Assembly: GCA_016937995.1 (NCBI GenBank)
Contig: JAFGVM010000057.1
Location: 17,526 to 81,525, forward strand
Length of the DNA stretch: 64,000 nt
Source: Candidatus Delongbacteria bacterium
Lineage (GTDB): Bacteria > UBA4055
Reading direction: 5' to 3'
This document shows, one piece after another, positions 34,574 to 43,088 of this stretch. A program made the position numbers and the translations under genes. Every line of letters begins with the position of its first letter. Positions within the stretch are counted from its first letter, which is position 1. The notes under the pieces are model-generated. The model made no database searches. It saw nothing but the letters and a program-made list of their open reading frames with translations, and was not told the DNA's origin.

Positions 34574-34843
34574 ATGAAAAGAATATTGGCAATAATTTTT
34601 ATCATGGCATTATCACTTAATGTTTACGCACAAGTTGACTATGACAAAGAGATAAAAGCGCAAGAAGAGAAGATAGCTAAGATCGAAACAGATATTACAG
34701 ATATCGAAGCTAAGATAAAAGCGTCAAAAGAGAAGATTAAGACTACAGAAGAAAAGATCGAAAAATTAAAAAATGACAAAAAAGAAATAGAGAATAACAT
34801 TAAAAAATTAGAACAAGAGATCGAAACACTAAAGAACAAATAA
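34574..34843 (+). CDS. Small exported coiled-coil protein
   Basis: The 89-aa protein has a signal peptide (MKRILAIIFIMALSLNVYA, cleavage about residue 19). The remaining 70 residues form one uninterrupted heptad-type coiled coil rich in Lys, Glu and Ile (EEKIAKIETDITDIEAKI). It resembles Lpp-like or periplasmic spacer proteins, but has no lipobox and no C-terminal Lys for peptidoglycan linkage beyond the final NK. It has a strong AAAGGAG ribosome site, its own promoter and a strong terminator, which suggests abundant monocistronic expression. Confidence 0.78.
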   Translation: MKRILAIIFIMALSLNVYAQVDYDKEIKAQEEKIAKIETDITDIEAKIKASKEKIKTTEEKIEKLKNDKKEIENNIKKLEQEIETLKNK

Positions 34844-34863
34844 ACTTACTATTCTCTCTTTAT

Positions 34864-34906
34864 GACTTGAGTTCGATCAATATGGTCAAACTCAAGTTTT
34901 TTTTTA
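34864..34906 (+). terminator. Strong terminator after the coiled-coil gene
   Basis: ACTTGAGTT (34865-34873) / AACTCAAGT (34889-34897) followed by nine T. Confidence 0.88.
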
Positions 34907-34943
34907 TCAGGCTGTTAATAATTGAAATAATAACGGACTAATC

Positions 34944-35795
34944 ATGGAAGTAGTTAGTTTAAGTAAGATACTTGAATTGATCGATAAATTACCTAACTAT
35001 CCAAAAGATATTCACCAGATAAATAAAAATCTCAAAACTGACAACGATGATTTCACTCCCGTAATTAATTACGTTAATTCAAATAAAATATTCTCAAAAA
35101 TATTTAATAATTTTATTCCTGAATCAAAAAGAGAGCTGGGCTTATCTGAGAACCTGCCTAGCATAATTAATAAACTTGGCGTAACTAATCTAAGAAATGT
35201 TTTGTATACATGCTCGGTATTAGCATTAAATGAAAATGAACAAACCGCTCTTGTCCTAAAAAAAATCATAATAGCAGCACATATCAGCAGAGATATTATC
35301 GAGAAGATAAATCTGTTCAGAAAAACAAAACATAATCCTGAAAATTTTTATCTTTATGCATTATTCCATGATGTTGGAGAATTATTCGCAACAATGTACT
35401 TTCAGGAAGAGCTGGTTCAGACAGTGTTTGATTCAAATGAATCAATAGACCTTGATGACATTAATGATGTTGTGCATCACAACGAGATCGGGTATATGAT
35501 GATAAACAAGTGGGAGCTGCCTTCAATTTTTTCATATATTTGTCTGAATCACACTAAACTGGAATACCGTAAATTTACAGCTGATTTTATTTTTATCATA
35601 AATGTTCTGGCTGTTGCAGATGCTTTAGCTATGGAGATATTTGATTTTAAGAAACCGCTTATTAATAACTGGGATGTTGGTCATTCAATATATAAGGTAG
35701 GACTTAGAGAGGATGATGTTTATACTGAGGCCGGTATTATTGGAGCTGTAAATAATAAGATCCCGAAGATTTTATCGTTATACAATCTAAAATAA
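34944..35795 (+). CDS. HDOD-domain protein
   Basis: The 283-aa protein belongs to the HDOD class of the HD superfamily: LPSIINKLGVTNLRNVLYTCSVLAL, IAAHISRDIIEKI, LYALFHDVGELFATMYFQEE and the later VVHHNEIGYMMINKWELPSIFSYICLNHTKLE. HDOD proteins usually lack a full metal site and act as regulatory or scaffolding modules in signalling. No second domain is attached. It is monocistronic and convergent with the Fe-S protein gene. Confidence 0.82.
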   Translation: MEVVSLSKILELIDKLPNYPKDIHQINKNLKTDNDDFTPVINYVNSNKIFSKIFNNFIPESKRELGLSENLPSIINKLGVTNLRNVLYTCSVLALNENEQTALVLKKIIIAAHISRDIIEKINLFRKTKHNPENFYLYALFHDVGELFATMYFQEELVQTVFDSNESIDLDDINDVVHHNEIGYMMINKWELPSIFSYICLNHTKLEYRKFTADFIFIINVLAVADALAMEIFDFKKPLINNWDVGHSIYKVGLREDDVYTEAGIIGAVNNKIPKILSLYNLK

Positions 35796-35854
35796 AACAC
35801 TCGTTTTTAGATAAGGAAGACCGTATGAAACTCAGAAAAAATAATTTAAATGTA

Positions 35855-37093
35855 TTATTCAAAGATGTCGGTTATCCCGACTGCTTTTATATAGGATTTA
35901 AGATGAGATGCAGCTTCATTGATTTTTTGTATACAGGCAAATGAATTACATGCAATATATTTTACACCTTGCTGAGTATAGTTACCTAGAAATTTATCAG
36001 TGATATTTTTACGCGTATCGTAATTTTCAATGTTATACAACTCGGAAGCTCCGCAACATTTATCATCATTAAAGTGAATGATATTATCCTTATGAAAAAC
36101 AGAATCCACAGTAGAAACGATCAGATCTTTTATATTCTGCTCCTTATAAGTTCTGAGCATTGCATGTGTTGAAATTTTCTCAGAGAATCTGGGACTCAGA
36201 GGAATATTTTCTTTTCTTATAAACTCGATGGAATTCATCACAGGGATCTTAAAATTTCCGACTTCAAGAAAATTACGGTATTGATTGTTAAGCATTTCCG
36301 TACAATTTGAGCATTGGGTTATTATAGCCGAAACATCTTTTAAATTGTTGAAAATATTCAAATTTTTAAGAGCATTATTTTTAGCCAGTTTTATTGATCC
36401 ATTATCCAGCAAAGGTGAACCGCAACAAACCTGATTTTCAGGGATTAGAACTTCAATTCCATTTCTCCTCAGGATACCGATCAAATGATCTGAAGTCTCG
36501 GGATAATTAAAATTTCCACCACATCCAAGGAACAAAGCAACTCTTTTTTTCTGTTCTCCTACAAGCTCATGTCTATTATTCATATTGAAAAAGAACCTTT
36601 CAGGTAAAGGTGGTAGAATTGCGGAATTAGGTAACTTTAGAATGTTGTATACAAATTTTCCAATAAAATTACGTGTGTTCAAATCATTTTTATTTATAAC
36701 TTTTCTAAAATATCTTAAAATCTTATGGGATAAATTACTCAATGGTATGCTTGAGTTAAACAGATACTTCAGAAATGTTACCCTGAAGTATCTTGTTTTA
36801 CTTAGATTAATGTCAACTTTAGCAGCTGTTATCAGATCAGCATAATTAACATTTGCAGGACAGATTTCTACACATTTCCTGCAATTTAAACAGGCATACA
36901 TTTTACCGGAGAGATTTTTAGTGAAATTAAGTTCTTCCGAGATAAGTCCATGGATCAAACTTATTCTGCCTCTCGTCGAAGATGATTCTGTACCTTCTTC
37001 AAGAAAAACAGGGCAAACCGTCCTGCAGGTTCCGCAAAGAGTACAGATATCGGTCTCAGCAGAATACTTTTTTAAATATTTTAAATCCGCCAT
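35855..37093 (-). CDS. (Fe-S)-binding oxidoreductase subunit, GlcF/LutA-like
   Basis: The 412-aa protein has two N-terminal 4Fe-4S ferredoxin motifs, CTLCGTCRTVC (C17, 20, 23, 27) and CLNCRKCVEIC (C68, 71, 74, 78). Two CCG heterodisulfide-reductase-type motifs follow (VCCGSPL near 225, CCGASEL near 350). This matches the iron-sulfur subunit of glycolate/lactate oxidases and related electron carriers. The flavin subunit is not adjacent. It overlaps lpxK by 13 bases and is the last gene of the hprK-lpxK operon. Confidence 0.88.
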   Translation of the reverse strand: MADLKYLKKYSAETDICTLCGTCRTVCPVFLEEGTESSSTRGRISLIHGLISEELNFTKNLSGKMYACLNCRKCVEICPANVNYADLITAAKVDINLSKTRYFRVTFLKYLFNSSIPLSNLSHKILRYFRKVINKNDLNTRNFIGKFVYNILKLPNSAILPPLPERFFFNMNNRHELVGEQKKRVALFLGCGGNFNYPETSDHLIGILRRNGIEVLIPENQVCCGSPLLDNGSIKLAKNNALKNLNIFNNLKDVSAIITQCSNCTEMLNNQYRNFLEVGNFKIPVMNSIEFIRKENIPLSPRFSEKISTHAMLRTYKEQNIKDLIVSTVDSVFHKDNIIHFNDDKCCGASELYNIENYDTRKNITDKFLGNYTQQGVKYIACNSFACIQKINEAASHLKSYIKAVGITDIFE

Positions 37094-38136
37094 TCAGGTT
37101 TTTCCAGGTAAATATTTTCTAATATTGAAGTCTTATCAAGGGTTTCTGAATACAAATCTAGACTGATATCCAGATAAAATAACCTTTCGTTAGTTTGAAA
37201 TTCCTCAGGCAACTTAACAAAGTCCTTCAGAGTAGTTATAATATAATCAGCTCCAGTTTCCAGAATAGCATTAATGTCGTTTATTGAGTAATAGTGATGG
37301 TCTGAGAATGATCTTTTACCGGAAACTTTCATATTCTCGAAGGAAGAATAGAAATTATCAGGGTCACCTATGCCACAAAACAGATAAATATTTTTATCAT
37401 GAATGCTATCCAAAAGAATTTCTTGCTGATTATTTTTTATTCTATCAGCATTGACATAAGAGATCAAAACTTTTTTCCCGTACTTTTTCAGGTATTTCAA
37501 TTTCGGAATTAACTTTTTATCAAGAGAATTAACTTTTGAAAGAATTAAAATATCCGCGGAATTAAGTCTGAAAATAAAATCCCGTAAAATACCAAAGGGG
37601 AGAAGAAACTTATTGCCAAGAAACCTTCTTTCATCCACAAGAACTATATCGATGTCCTTCTTGATCTTCCTATGCTGGAATGCATCATCAAGAACAATAA
37701 ATTCCGGATCGAAATTCTCTATGGCAAAGTTTGATGCTGATACTCTGTCAGGATCACAAATTGTTGGAACACCGGTCGAAGAAGCTATAATTAAAGGTTC
37801 ATCTCCAGAATTAACTACATTTCCCAGAAGAGTTTTACCGTCATGAACAACGATCTGATCGCTGCTTTTCCTTTTATAACCCCTAGATACTACAACTGTC
37901 CTTTTACCAGCTTTTAACAACTCATGCACAAGACTGATAACAGTTGGGGTTTTCCCTGTACCTCCGACAGTAATATTTCCAACAGATATGATCTTTCCGG
38001 GAACTTTGTATGATCTGAATATTTTCAGTTCGTAAAGTGAGTGCCTTAAATAAACTGCGATAGAATACAACGTTGTAAATATCAAAAGTAAAGGAGATAG
38101 TAAAAAAAAGTATATTTTGTTTTTAAAAAGTCCCAT
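37081..38136 (-). CDS. lpxK: Tetraacyldisaccharide 4'-kinase
   Basis: The 351-aa inner-membrane kinase of lipid A synthesis phosphorylates the 4' position of the disaccharide precursor. An N-terminal membrane helix (about 8-28) precedes the P-loop GNITVGGTGKT (53-63), VVSRGYKRK, the VLDDAFQHRKIKKDIDIVLVD signature near 155, and GIGDPDNFY. Its presence shows that the cell makes LPS or lipid A. It sits between a DUF3108 protein and the GlcF-like gene in one operon. Confidence 0.95.
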   Translation of the reverse strand: MGLFKNKIYFFLLSPLLLIFTTLYSIAVYLRHSLYELKIFRSYKVPGKIISVGNITVGGTGKTPTVISLVHELLKAGKRTVVVSRGYKRKSSDQIVVHDGKTLLGNVVNSGDEPLIIASSTGVPTICDPDRVSASNFAIENFDPEFIVLDDAFQHRKIKKDIDIVLVDERRFLGNKFLLPFGILRDFIFRLNSADILILSKVNSLDKKLIPKLKYLKKYGKKVLISYVNADRIKNNQQEILLDSIHDKNIYLFCGIGDPDNFYSSFENMKVSGKRSFSDHHYYSINDINAILETGADYIITTLKDFVKLPEEFQTNERLFYLDISLDLYSETLDKTSILENIYLEKPEWRI

Positions 38137-38148
38137 AAGCTGTTAAAA

Positions 38149-38922
38149 TTATTTCAAAGTGTACCAGTCCAATTCTGCTACTATTGATCCAAAGAAAAGT
38201 TTTGTCTCCATTTTAGCAGGCATTTTTTTATCATCATCGGTCAACCATACCTGAACTTTTCCATCCTTTTTAAAAACACCGCCATCGGCCATTATAGGCT
38301 CTACCACTATACATTCGAATTTGCCTGCCTTTGTCTTGATCTTTTCCTTCCTCAGGACAAGAACTTTTATGTTATAGATCTTAGTATTATCAGTTGCAGG
38401 TATTAATATTTCCTGCCCAAGTTTCAGATCCTGCATTCTTACAAAGAATAGAGATGAAAGTGCATCTATTACATTTGGAGGGATCTTAATTTCTTTTCTT
38501 TTATTTTTTTTCCCTTTTCGAACTCTGAAATAATTCGCAGTGTGATTTTCCTGATCATAATCAATTTCAATGTCAACGTGGTAAGATCCTTCCCTTAGGT
38601 GTTTTTCGAAACGCACTGATCTAAGTGAGTCTTTATCGAAGTATGATCTTGTCCAGTCTCGGACCTTGTATATCCAGTTGAACGCATCTCTTGATTTTGC
38701 AGTTGTTTTAAAAATGAAACAATCGTTACCTTTGTAATGTTTATTTTCTCTTACTTCAATGGTCGCATAACCTGCAAGCATGAAACCGTAATTTACCTCA
38801 AAATGAAGATATTCACCATTTTGAAAAGGAAAGGTTCTCACCTTTAAAGAATCATCTTTTACCTGAGAATAAGCCCCGGTAAGATAAATAATAAGAAATA
38901 TGTAGATTGATTTTTTTATCAT
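38149..38922 (-). CDS. DUF3108 exported protein
   Basis: The 257-aa protein has a signal peptide (KKSIYIFLIIYLTGAYS). The DUF3108 pattern follows: FPFQNGEYLHFEVNYGFMLAGYATIEV, KSRDAFNWIYKVRDWTRSYFDKDSLRSVRFEKHLREG, and a C-terminal region ending KMETKLFFGSIVAEL. The fold is an antiparallel beta shell facing the periplasm, thought to carry envelope lipids, but the function is not established. It lies 12 bases upstream of lpxK, which supports an envelope role. Confidence 0.83.
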   Translation of the reverse strand: MIKKSIYIFLIIYLTGAYSQVKDDSLKVRTFPFQNGEYLHFEVNYGFMLAGYATIEVRENKHYKGNDCFIFKTTAKSRDAFNWIYKVRDWTRSYFDKDSLRSVRFEKHLREGSYHVDIEIDYDQENHTANYFRVRKGKKNKRKEIKIPPNVIDALSSLFFVRMQDLKLGQEILIPATDNTKIYNIKVLVLRKEKIKTKAGKFECIVVEPIMADGGVFKKDGKVQVWLTDDDKKMPAKMETKLFFGSIVAELDWYTLK

Positions 38923-38927
38923 AGGTT

Positions 38928-39308
38928 TTATGAGATAATGGCCCTATTCCCGTCAGTTTTGATTACTTCAGCAAGTTCTTTTCCTGAATAATTGTTTCTT
39001 TTAGTCAGGAATGAAAGGATCATGGAAATATTAATACCTGAAACTGTAACGATCCTGTCACTGGATGAAGAAACCTTTCTTGATGCAATAAAACAACTTC
39101 CTCCAGGAAAATCAGTTGCGAGAATGTAAAAACTGTCAGGATCAGATTTTGTTATATCCTCGATCATCTTAATTATATCTTGAAGGGAGAGGTCCTTATT
39201 AGATATTGTGGAAATAAATTCAGGTGAAAAATTCCCGACGATCTTTTTTGCAATATTTAACAATTCTTTCCCGAGTTCACCGTGGGATATTATGATCATT
39301 TTATTCAT
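38928..39308 (-). CDS. PTS EIIA component, mannose/fructose-type
   Basis: The protein is about 126 aa. The start MNKMIIISHGELGKELLNIA carries the phosphoacceptor His of EIIA-Man (SHG); later segments LATDFPGGSCFIASRKV and VSGINISMILSFL fit the family. ATGs at 39314, 39308 and 39299 are in frame and none has a clear ribosome site. It overlaps the end of hprK by 8 bases. With no EIIB or EIIC nearby, it is more likely regulatory than a sugar-transport subunit. Confidence 0.87.
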   Translation of the reverse strand: MNKMIIISHGELGKELLNIAKKIVGNFSPEFISTISNKDLSLQDIIKMIEDITKSDPDSFYILATDFPGGSCFIASRKVSSSSDRIVTVSGINISMILSFLTKRNNYSGKELAEVIKTDGNRAIIS

Positions 39309-40275
39309 AATCATTACTTAAGTAAGAGTTTAATTTTTTCTGTTTTTTCATTTTATTGATAAGAAGTTTATTGAATTCTTTAGCAGCATTGTAACCATAT
39401 ACTTTCAGGTGAAGGTTCAAAGCTATGGTTTCAGCAATAACAGTTATGTTCTTACCTGGATAAATAGGTAATTTGATCCTTGGTATATCAACACCGAGTA
39501 TTTTTATGCTGTTGTCATTTTCTCCGACCCTTTCATAATTTTCATTTGCTTTCCAGTCTTCAAGAAGTATCACCATCTCGACTCTTTTTTGTATCCTGAT
39601 CGCTCTTGTTCCGAAAATCTCTTTAACATTCAGTATACCAATTCCACGGATCTCCATGAACGGGGTGTAATCTCCATGATTTCTGCCGATCAGTACCTGC
39701 TCACCCCGTTTTGTTATAGTTACGACGTCATCCGCTACAAGTCTGTGTCCTCTCTCTACAAGGTCAAGGGCTATCTCACTTTTTCCTATACTGCTTCGAC
39801 CCATGATAAGCAGACCGGTACCGTACACATCGACAAGAGTGCCATGAATTTGTGTTGAAGGAGCAAATCTATTATCTAAAAATTCGATGGTTTTGTGGTA
39901 AAGGGAGTGAAAATATATTGCTGTTTTGAAAAGAGGGATATTATTTTTTTCACACATTTTTACGAATTCAGGATGTATCCTTTTTTTCCCCTGACAGATT
40001 ATTCCCGGAATATCAAACGTACAGAACTTTTCTATATTTTTTGTATCGTTCTTTTTAATTCTTTCATTGATGTAATTTACCTCTGTCGGGGCAAAGACCT
40101 GTAAATATTCAAATTTGAATCCTTTGAAGTATCCTGTTAAAGCAAGACCAGGTTTGTTCAATCCGCTTTTAGTGATCTTTTTATCAGTCCCGAGAATATT
40201 TTTTATCATCGGGATCAGTTTTAGAGTGGTCTTAGTATTTTCATAAAAACATTTTACAGATATGGATTTTTGCAT
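39301..40275 (-). CDS. hprK: HPr kinase/phosphorylase
   Basis: The 324-aa bifunctional enzyme phosphorylates or dephosphorylates HPr on Ser46. The N-terminal domain spans about 1-130. The C-terminal kinase domain has HGTLVDVYGTGLLIMGRSSIGKSEIAL with Walker A at 159-167, RLVADDVV, and the family signature MEIRGIGILNVKEIFG near 210. HPr itself is not in the window. It is first in the operon hprK-EIIA-DUF3108-lpxK-glcF-like, which joins PTS-type regulation to lipid A synthesis. Confidence 0.95.
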   Translation of the reverse strand: MQKSISVKCFYENTKTTLKLIPMIKNILGTDKKITKSGLNKPGLALTGYFKGFKFEYLQVFAPTEVNYINERIKKNDTKNIEKFCTFDIPGIICQGKKRIHPEFVKMCEKNNIPLFKTAIYFHSLYHKTIEFLDNRFAPSTQIHGTLVDVYGTGLLIMGRSSIGKSEIALDLVERGHRLVADDVVTITKRGEQVLIGRNHGDYTPFMEIRGIGILNVKEIFGTRAIRIQKRVEMVILLEDWKANENYERVGENDNSIKILGVDIPRIKLPIYPGKNITVIAETIALNLHLKVYGYNAAKEFNKLLINKMKKQKKLNSYLSNDYE

Positions 40276-40300
40276 AATAAACCTCAGAATTTATTATTTC

Positions 40301-40423
40301 CAGACTGTTGAAAAGCTTCGCATATCTTCATCCCAATCATATTTCTTTTCATGTCGCTTGGGTCATACAAGCTCAATTAAGAAATAAATTTGCTCTTTGA
40401 TCTGCTTGTTTTTGAACAGTCTG
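40301..40423 (+). repeat. Structured intergenic element, copy C
   Basis: This 123-nt foldback is bounded by a perfect 9-bp inverted repeat CAGACTGTT / AACAGTCTG. A middle stem (CAATCATATTT with AAATAAATTTG, imperfect) and an inner hairpin GCTTG-GGTCATA-CAAGC lie inside. It is the divergent copy of the elements at 49552 and 59848, sharing GTCGCTTGGGTC with the GTCACTTAGGTC of copy A. It occupies half of the divergent gap between hprK and folE (40276-40582), in which no other gene is seen. Confidence 0.65.
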
Positions 40424-40582
40424 TGCTCATTTTGACAAACTCGATGCAATATGTCGAACACTGTCCTTATAAATTTAAGTAACATTCAGTAGTATAACAA
40501 TAAAAATATATTGGGTAAACGGATCATTTTGTATTATCTTACGGGTTGTATTTGGTTTAATAATGAATGTGAGAAATATATC

Positions 40583-41146
40583 ATGCCTGAAACGACTAAT
40601 AAACTTAAAGATCATTTTAAAGGAATTCTTTCTGATATCGGTGAAGATCTGAACAGGGACGGATTACGGACAACTCCAGAGAGAGCGGCCAAAGCTTTCA
40701 GATTCCTTACGAAAGGATACTCTGAAGATATTGATAAAGTTGTAAATGGAGCTATTTTTGAAACTTCAAACGATGATATGGTGATCGTAAAGGATATTGA
40801 ACTTTATTCTCTTTGCGAACATCATTTGCTCCCGTTCATAGGTAAATGTCATGTCGCATACATACCGAATGGTAAAGTCCTTGGATTATCTAAAGTCGCA
40901 AGGATCGTTGACGTATTTTCAAGAAGGCTTCAAATACAGGAAAATCTTGTAAGGCAGATCGCTGAAACTATCCTGAAATATACAGATGCAGAGGGTGTAG
41001 GTGTTGTAATTGAAGCTCAACATTTATGCATGATGATGAGAGGTGTTGAGAAGCAAAATTCTGTCATGACAACTTCGTGTATGCTGGGTTCGTTCAGGGA
41101 CGAAAATGCTACACGATCAGAGTTTCTAAGCCTGATAGGAAAATGA
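40583..41146 (+). CDS. folE: GTP cyclohydrolase I
   Basis: The 187-aa type IA enzyme converts GTP to 7,8-dihydroneopterin triphosphate. Zinc ligands Cys78 and His81 lie in [19 protein letters not shown] and Cys149 in [15 protein letters not shown]. The substrate motif is [22 protein letters not shown]. The start at 40583 gives the normal family length; an upstream TTG (40511) would add 24 unrelated residues. It is followed, after a repeat-rich gap, by a FolM-like SDR and folB. Confidence 0.95.
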   Translation: MPETTNKLKDHFKGILSDIGEDLNRDGLRTTPERAAKAFRFLTKGYSEDIDKVVNGAIFETSNDDMVIVKDIELYSLCEHHLLPFIGKCHVAYIPNGKVLGLSKVARIVDVFSRRLQIQENLVRQIAETILKYTDAEGVGVVIEAQHLCMMMRGVEKQNSVMTTSCMLGSFRDENATRSEFLSLIGK

Positions 41147-41148
41147 TG

Positions 41149-41303
41149 AATATTCAATAATCAACACGGAATGTTCAATATCCAAGGGAAACTGTAGGGG
41201 ACGATTTCTTTTCGTCCCCAAACATCCCGTAAAGACGTGATTTATCACGTCTCGTATAAAAAAAATAGATTGCCACGGATTATAAATAATCCTCGCAATG
41301 ACA
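41149..41303. repeat. Hairpin-rich repeat cluster with CAACACGGAAT core
   Basis: The leading motif AATATTCAATAATCAACA (41149 on, then CGGAATGTTCAATATCC) is followed by three hairpins: GGGGACGA/TCGTCCCC (41197-41219), AGACGTGAT/ATCACGTCT (41233-41252), and a nested one, ATTGC..GGATTAT/ATAATCC..GCAAT (41269-41299). The order and the leading motif match the clusters at 10.5, 44.2 and 57.0 kb. None has a U-tract. The last hairpin ends 14 bases before the next start codon. Confidence 0.65.
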
Positions 41304-41313
41304 AAGGAAAGTA

Positions 41314-42030
41314 ATGAATAAAGCAGCGTTAATAACCGGTGCAGCAAAAAGAATCGGAGCACAAATTGCTATTGAACTGGCAAGATCTGGATATGATATT
41401 GCTCTGCATTATAATTCATCCGAGCAAGATGCTCTACAAACCCAGAAAACAATTCTTGAAAATGGAGTTCAATGCAGTCTGTTCAAAGGTGACTTAGGAG
41501 ATAAAATCTACTTGTCAGAGTTGATCAAAGTTGCCTATTCTACTTTCCCTAATTTATCAGTATTGGTAAATAACGCATCCATATTCAAAAGAGCATCTAT
41601 TACGGATACTAAATTTGAAATGTTTGAAGAACTTATAGATGTTAATCTCAAAGCACCTTATTTTCTGATCAAAGAATTTTCATCAATGTGCGGTTCAGGC
41701 AATGTTGTAAATATCCTGGACACAAAGATAACAAAGAGTCAAAATGTTTATGCTGCGTATATCTTGTCAAGAAAATCTTTGGCATATCTGACAGAAATGG
41801 CAGCTGTTGAATTTGCACCCGGTATAAGAGTAAACGGAATTTGTCCCGGCCTTATCCTGCCGGCTGTTAACGAAAGTAAAGAGTATGTTGAACGACTATC
41901 ACAAAAGAACCTGCTTAAGAGAAAAGGATCTCCTGAAAATATTACTTCTACAGTGAAATTTATTCTCGAGAATGATTTTCTGACCGGAGAGATCATTAAG
42001 GTAGATGGAGGAGAGAACTTGATATGGTAA
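41314..42030 (+). CDS. Short-chain dehydrogenase, pteridine-reductase (FolM)-like
   Basis: The 238-aa Rossmann SDR has the N-terminal TGAAKRIGAQIA motif, in which the Arg of TGxxKRxG is the mark of pteridine reductases, VNNASIFKRASI, and PGIRVNGICPGLILP. At the active site the catalytic Tyr is Y149 in AAYILSRKSL, but the Lys expected four residues on is Arg153, with Lys154 beside it. Genomic context between folE and folB supports reduction of dihydropterins (dihydromonapterin or dihydrofolate). The ribosome site is AAAGGAAAG. Confidence 0.85.
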   Translation: MNKAALITGAAKRIGAQIAIELARSGYDIALHYNSSEQDALQTQKTILENGVQCSLFKGDLGDKIYLSELIKVAYSTFPNLSVLVNNASIFKRASITDTKFEMFEELIDVNLKAPYFLIKEFSSMCGSGNVVNILDTKITKSQNVYAAYILSRKSLAYLTEMAAVEFAPGIRVNGICPGLILPAVNESKEYVERLSQKNLLKRKGSPENITSTVKFILENDFLTGEIIKVDGGENLIW

Positions 42031-42365
42031 TATCAATCAAGAATATCAAAGCTGATGTAATTGTTGGAACTTTGGATCAGGAGAGAATGTACCCTCAAAC
42101 GATCGAATTGGATATTGAATTTGAATATGATGCAGGTAAGGCAGCAGAAACAGATGATTTTAATTATGCCGTAGATTATAAGGAATTAACAGATGAAATC
42201 CTTGAATATCTTAAAGGAACTAAGTTTTATCTGATAGAAACTTTAGTGAGCAGGATCACAGAAAAGCTGAAGAACAAAGAACATATTACTTCAGGAAAAG
42301 TAATCTTACGAAAACCTAAAGCATTGAATTGTGCTGAATATGTAAGTGTTGAAGGAACATTTTAG
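42024..42365 (+). CDS. folB: Dihydroneopterin aldolase/epimerase (FolB/FolX family)
   Basis: The 113-aa T-fold protein has ADVIVGTLDQERMYPQTIELDIEFEYD at the N-terminus (with the active Glu), TDDFNYAVDYKELTDEI, then LIETLVSRITEKL and the C-terminal ILRKPKALNCAEYVSVE with the conserved Lys. It overlaps the SDR gene by 7 bases. FolB cleaves dihydroneopterin; FolX epimerises its triphosphate. Context with a FolM-like SDR leaves both possible. Confidence 0.9.
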   Translation: MVISIKNIKADVIVGTLDQERMYPQTIELDIEFEYDAGKAAETDDFNYAVDYKELTDEILEYLKGTKFYLIETLVSRITEKLKNKEHITSGKVILRKPKALNCAEYVSVEGTF

Positions 42366-42433
42366 TGTTTGTTAGTTATAAGTAAATAGCTTATATTGTC
42401 GCAAATTTAGAATTAAGTAAAAGGAGATAAAAA

Positions 42434-43063
42434 ATGAAGAAATTAACTATGATGATATTTCTGTTGGCAATGGTGTCAATGTATTCTCAGGGTAAAATTG
42501 GAGCAATAAAAGCGGGAATGTTCTTTCCGGGAGCTTGTGAAGGTGGATTTGATCTAGGTATTGAATATGGATTACATATAGATACAAATCTGGATGTGTC
42601 AGTTGAAATGGACTGGTTTAAAAAAGATTTCGAAGATAAAGAGATCAAGGATGAATATGAAAATGTTCCGGGTTTAACAGCAACCGATCTAAGGACCCTA
42701 AGTGAAACAACGATTTATGATTTCCCTGTCCTGGTTATGGTTACTGCGAAATTTCCAATTAATTTTAACTATAAATGGTTTGCAACAGGTGGATTAGGAG
42801 CTGAAATGCTCTACGCTTCTTATACAACTTTTGATGATGATGATAAATCAGAGCTTGCTTTCGATTTTAACTGGCGACTGGGTGGTGGTATGATTTATAA
42901 CCTTGGTGAAAGATCTGAAGTTTTGGCAGAAGTTGGATACCATTATTCAAAACCAAGCTATGAGTATGAAGATGATTATGCCGGTACTACATATACTTTT
43001 AAAAGAGAATATGACATGAGTGGTATCTTCGGCAGAATGGGTGTAAGGTTTTTCTTTAACTAA
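42434..43063 (+). CDS. Outer-membrane beta-barrel protein, small
   Basis: The 209-aa protein has a signal peptide (KKLTMMIFLLAMVSMYS) and about eight amphipathic strands (FDLGIEYGLHIDTNLDVSVEMDWF, ELAFDFNWRLGGGMIYNL, SEVLAEVGYHYSKPSYEY). It ends in an aromatic barrel-closing strand (FGRMGVRFFFN). It resembles the OmpW/OmpA-barrel type of small porin-like proteins. Specific role unknown. A strong AAAAGGAG ribosome site is present, and metK lies 25 bases downstream. Confidence 0.78.
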   Translation: MKKLTMMIFLLAMVSMYSQGKIGAIKAGMFFPGACEGGFDLGIEYGLHIDTNLDVSVEMDWFKKDFEDKEIKDEYENVPGLTATDLRTLSETTIYDFPVLVMVTAKFPINFNYKWFATGGLGAEMLYASYTTFDDDDKSELAFDFNWRLGGGMIYNLGERSEVLAEVGYHYSKPSYEYEDDYAGTTYTFKREYDMSGIFGRMGVRFFFN

Positions 43064-43088
43064 CGAAGAATAATAAGGATGTGATTTT

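Noticed and set aside
35825-35944. Short plus-strand ORF starting MKLRKN, the same first codons as the FlgT-like gene at 48441
   Set aside because: After five codons similarity ends; it overlaps the 3' end of the GlcF-like gene. A chance match or a tiny remnant, not a gene.
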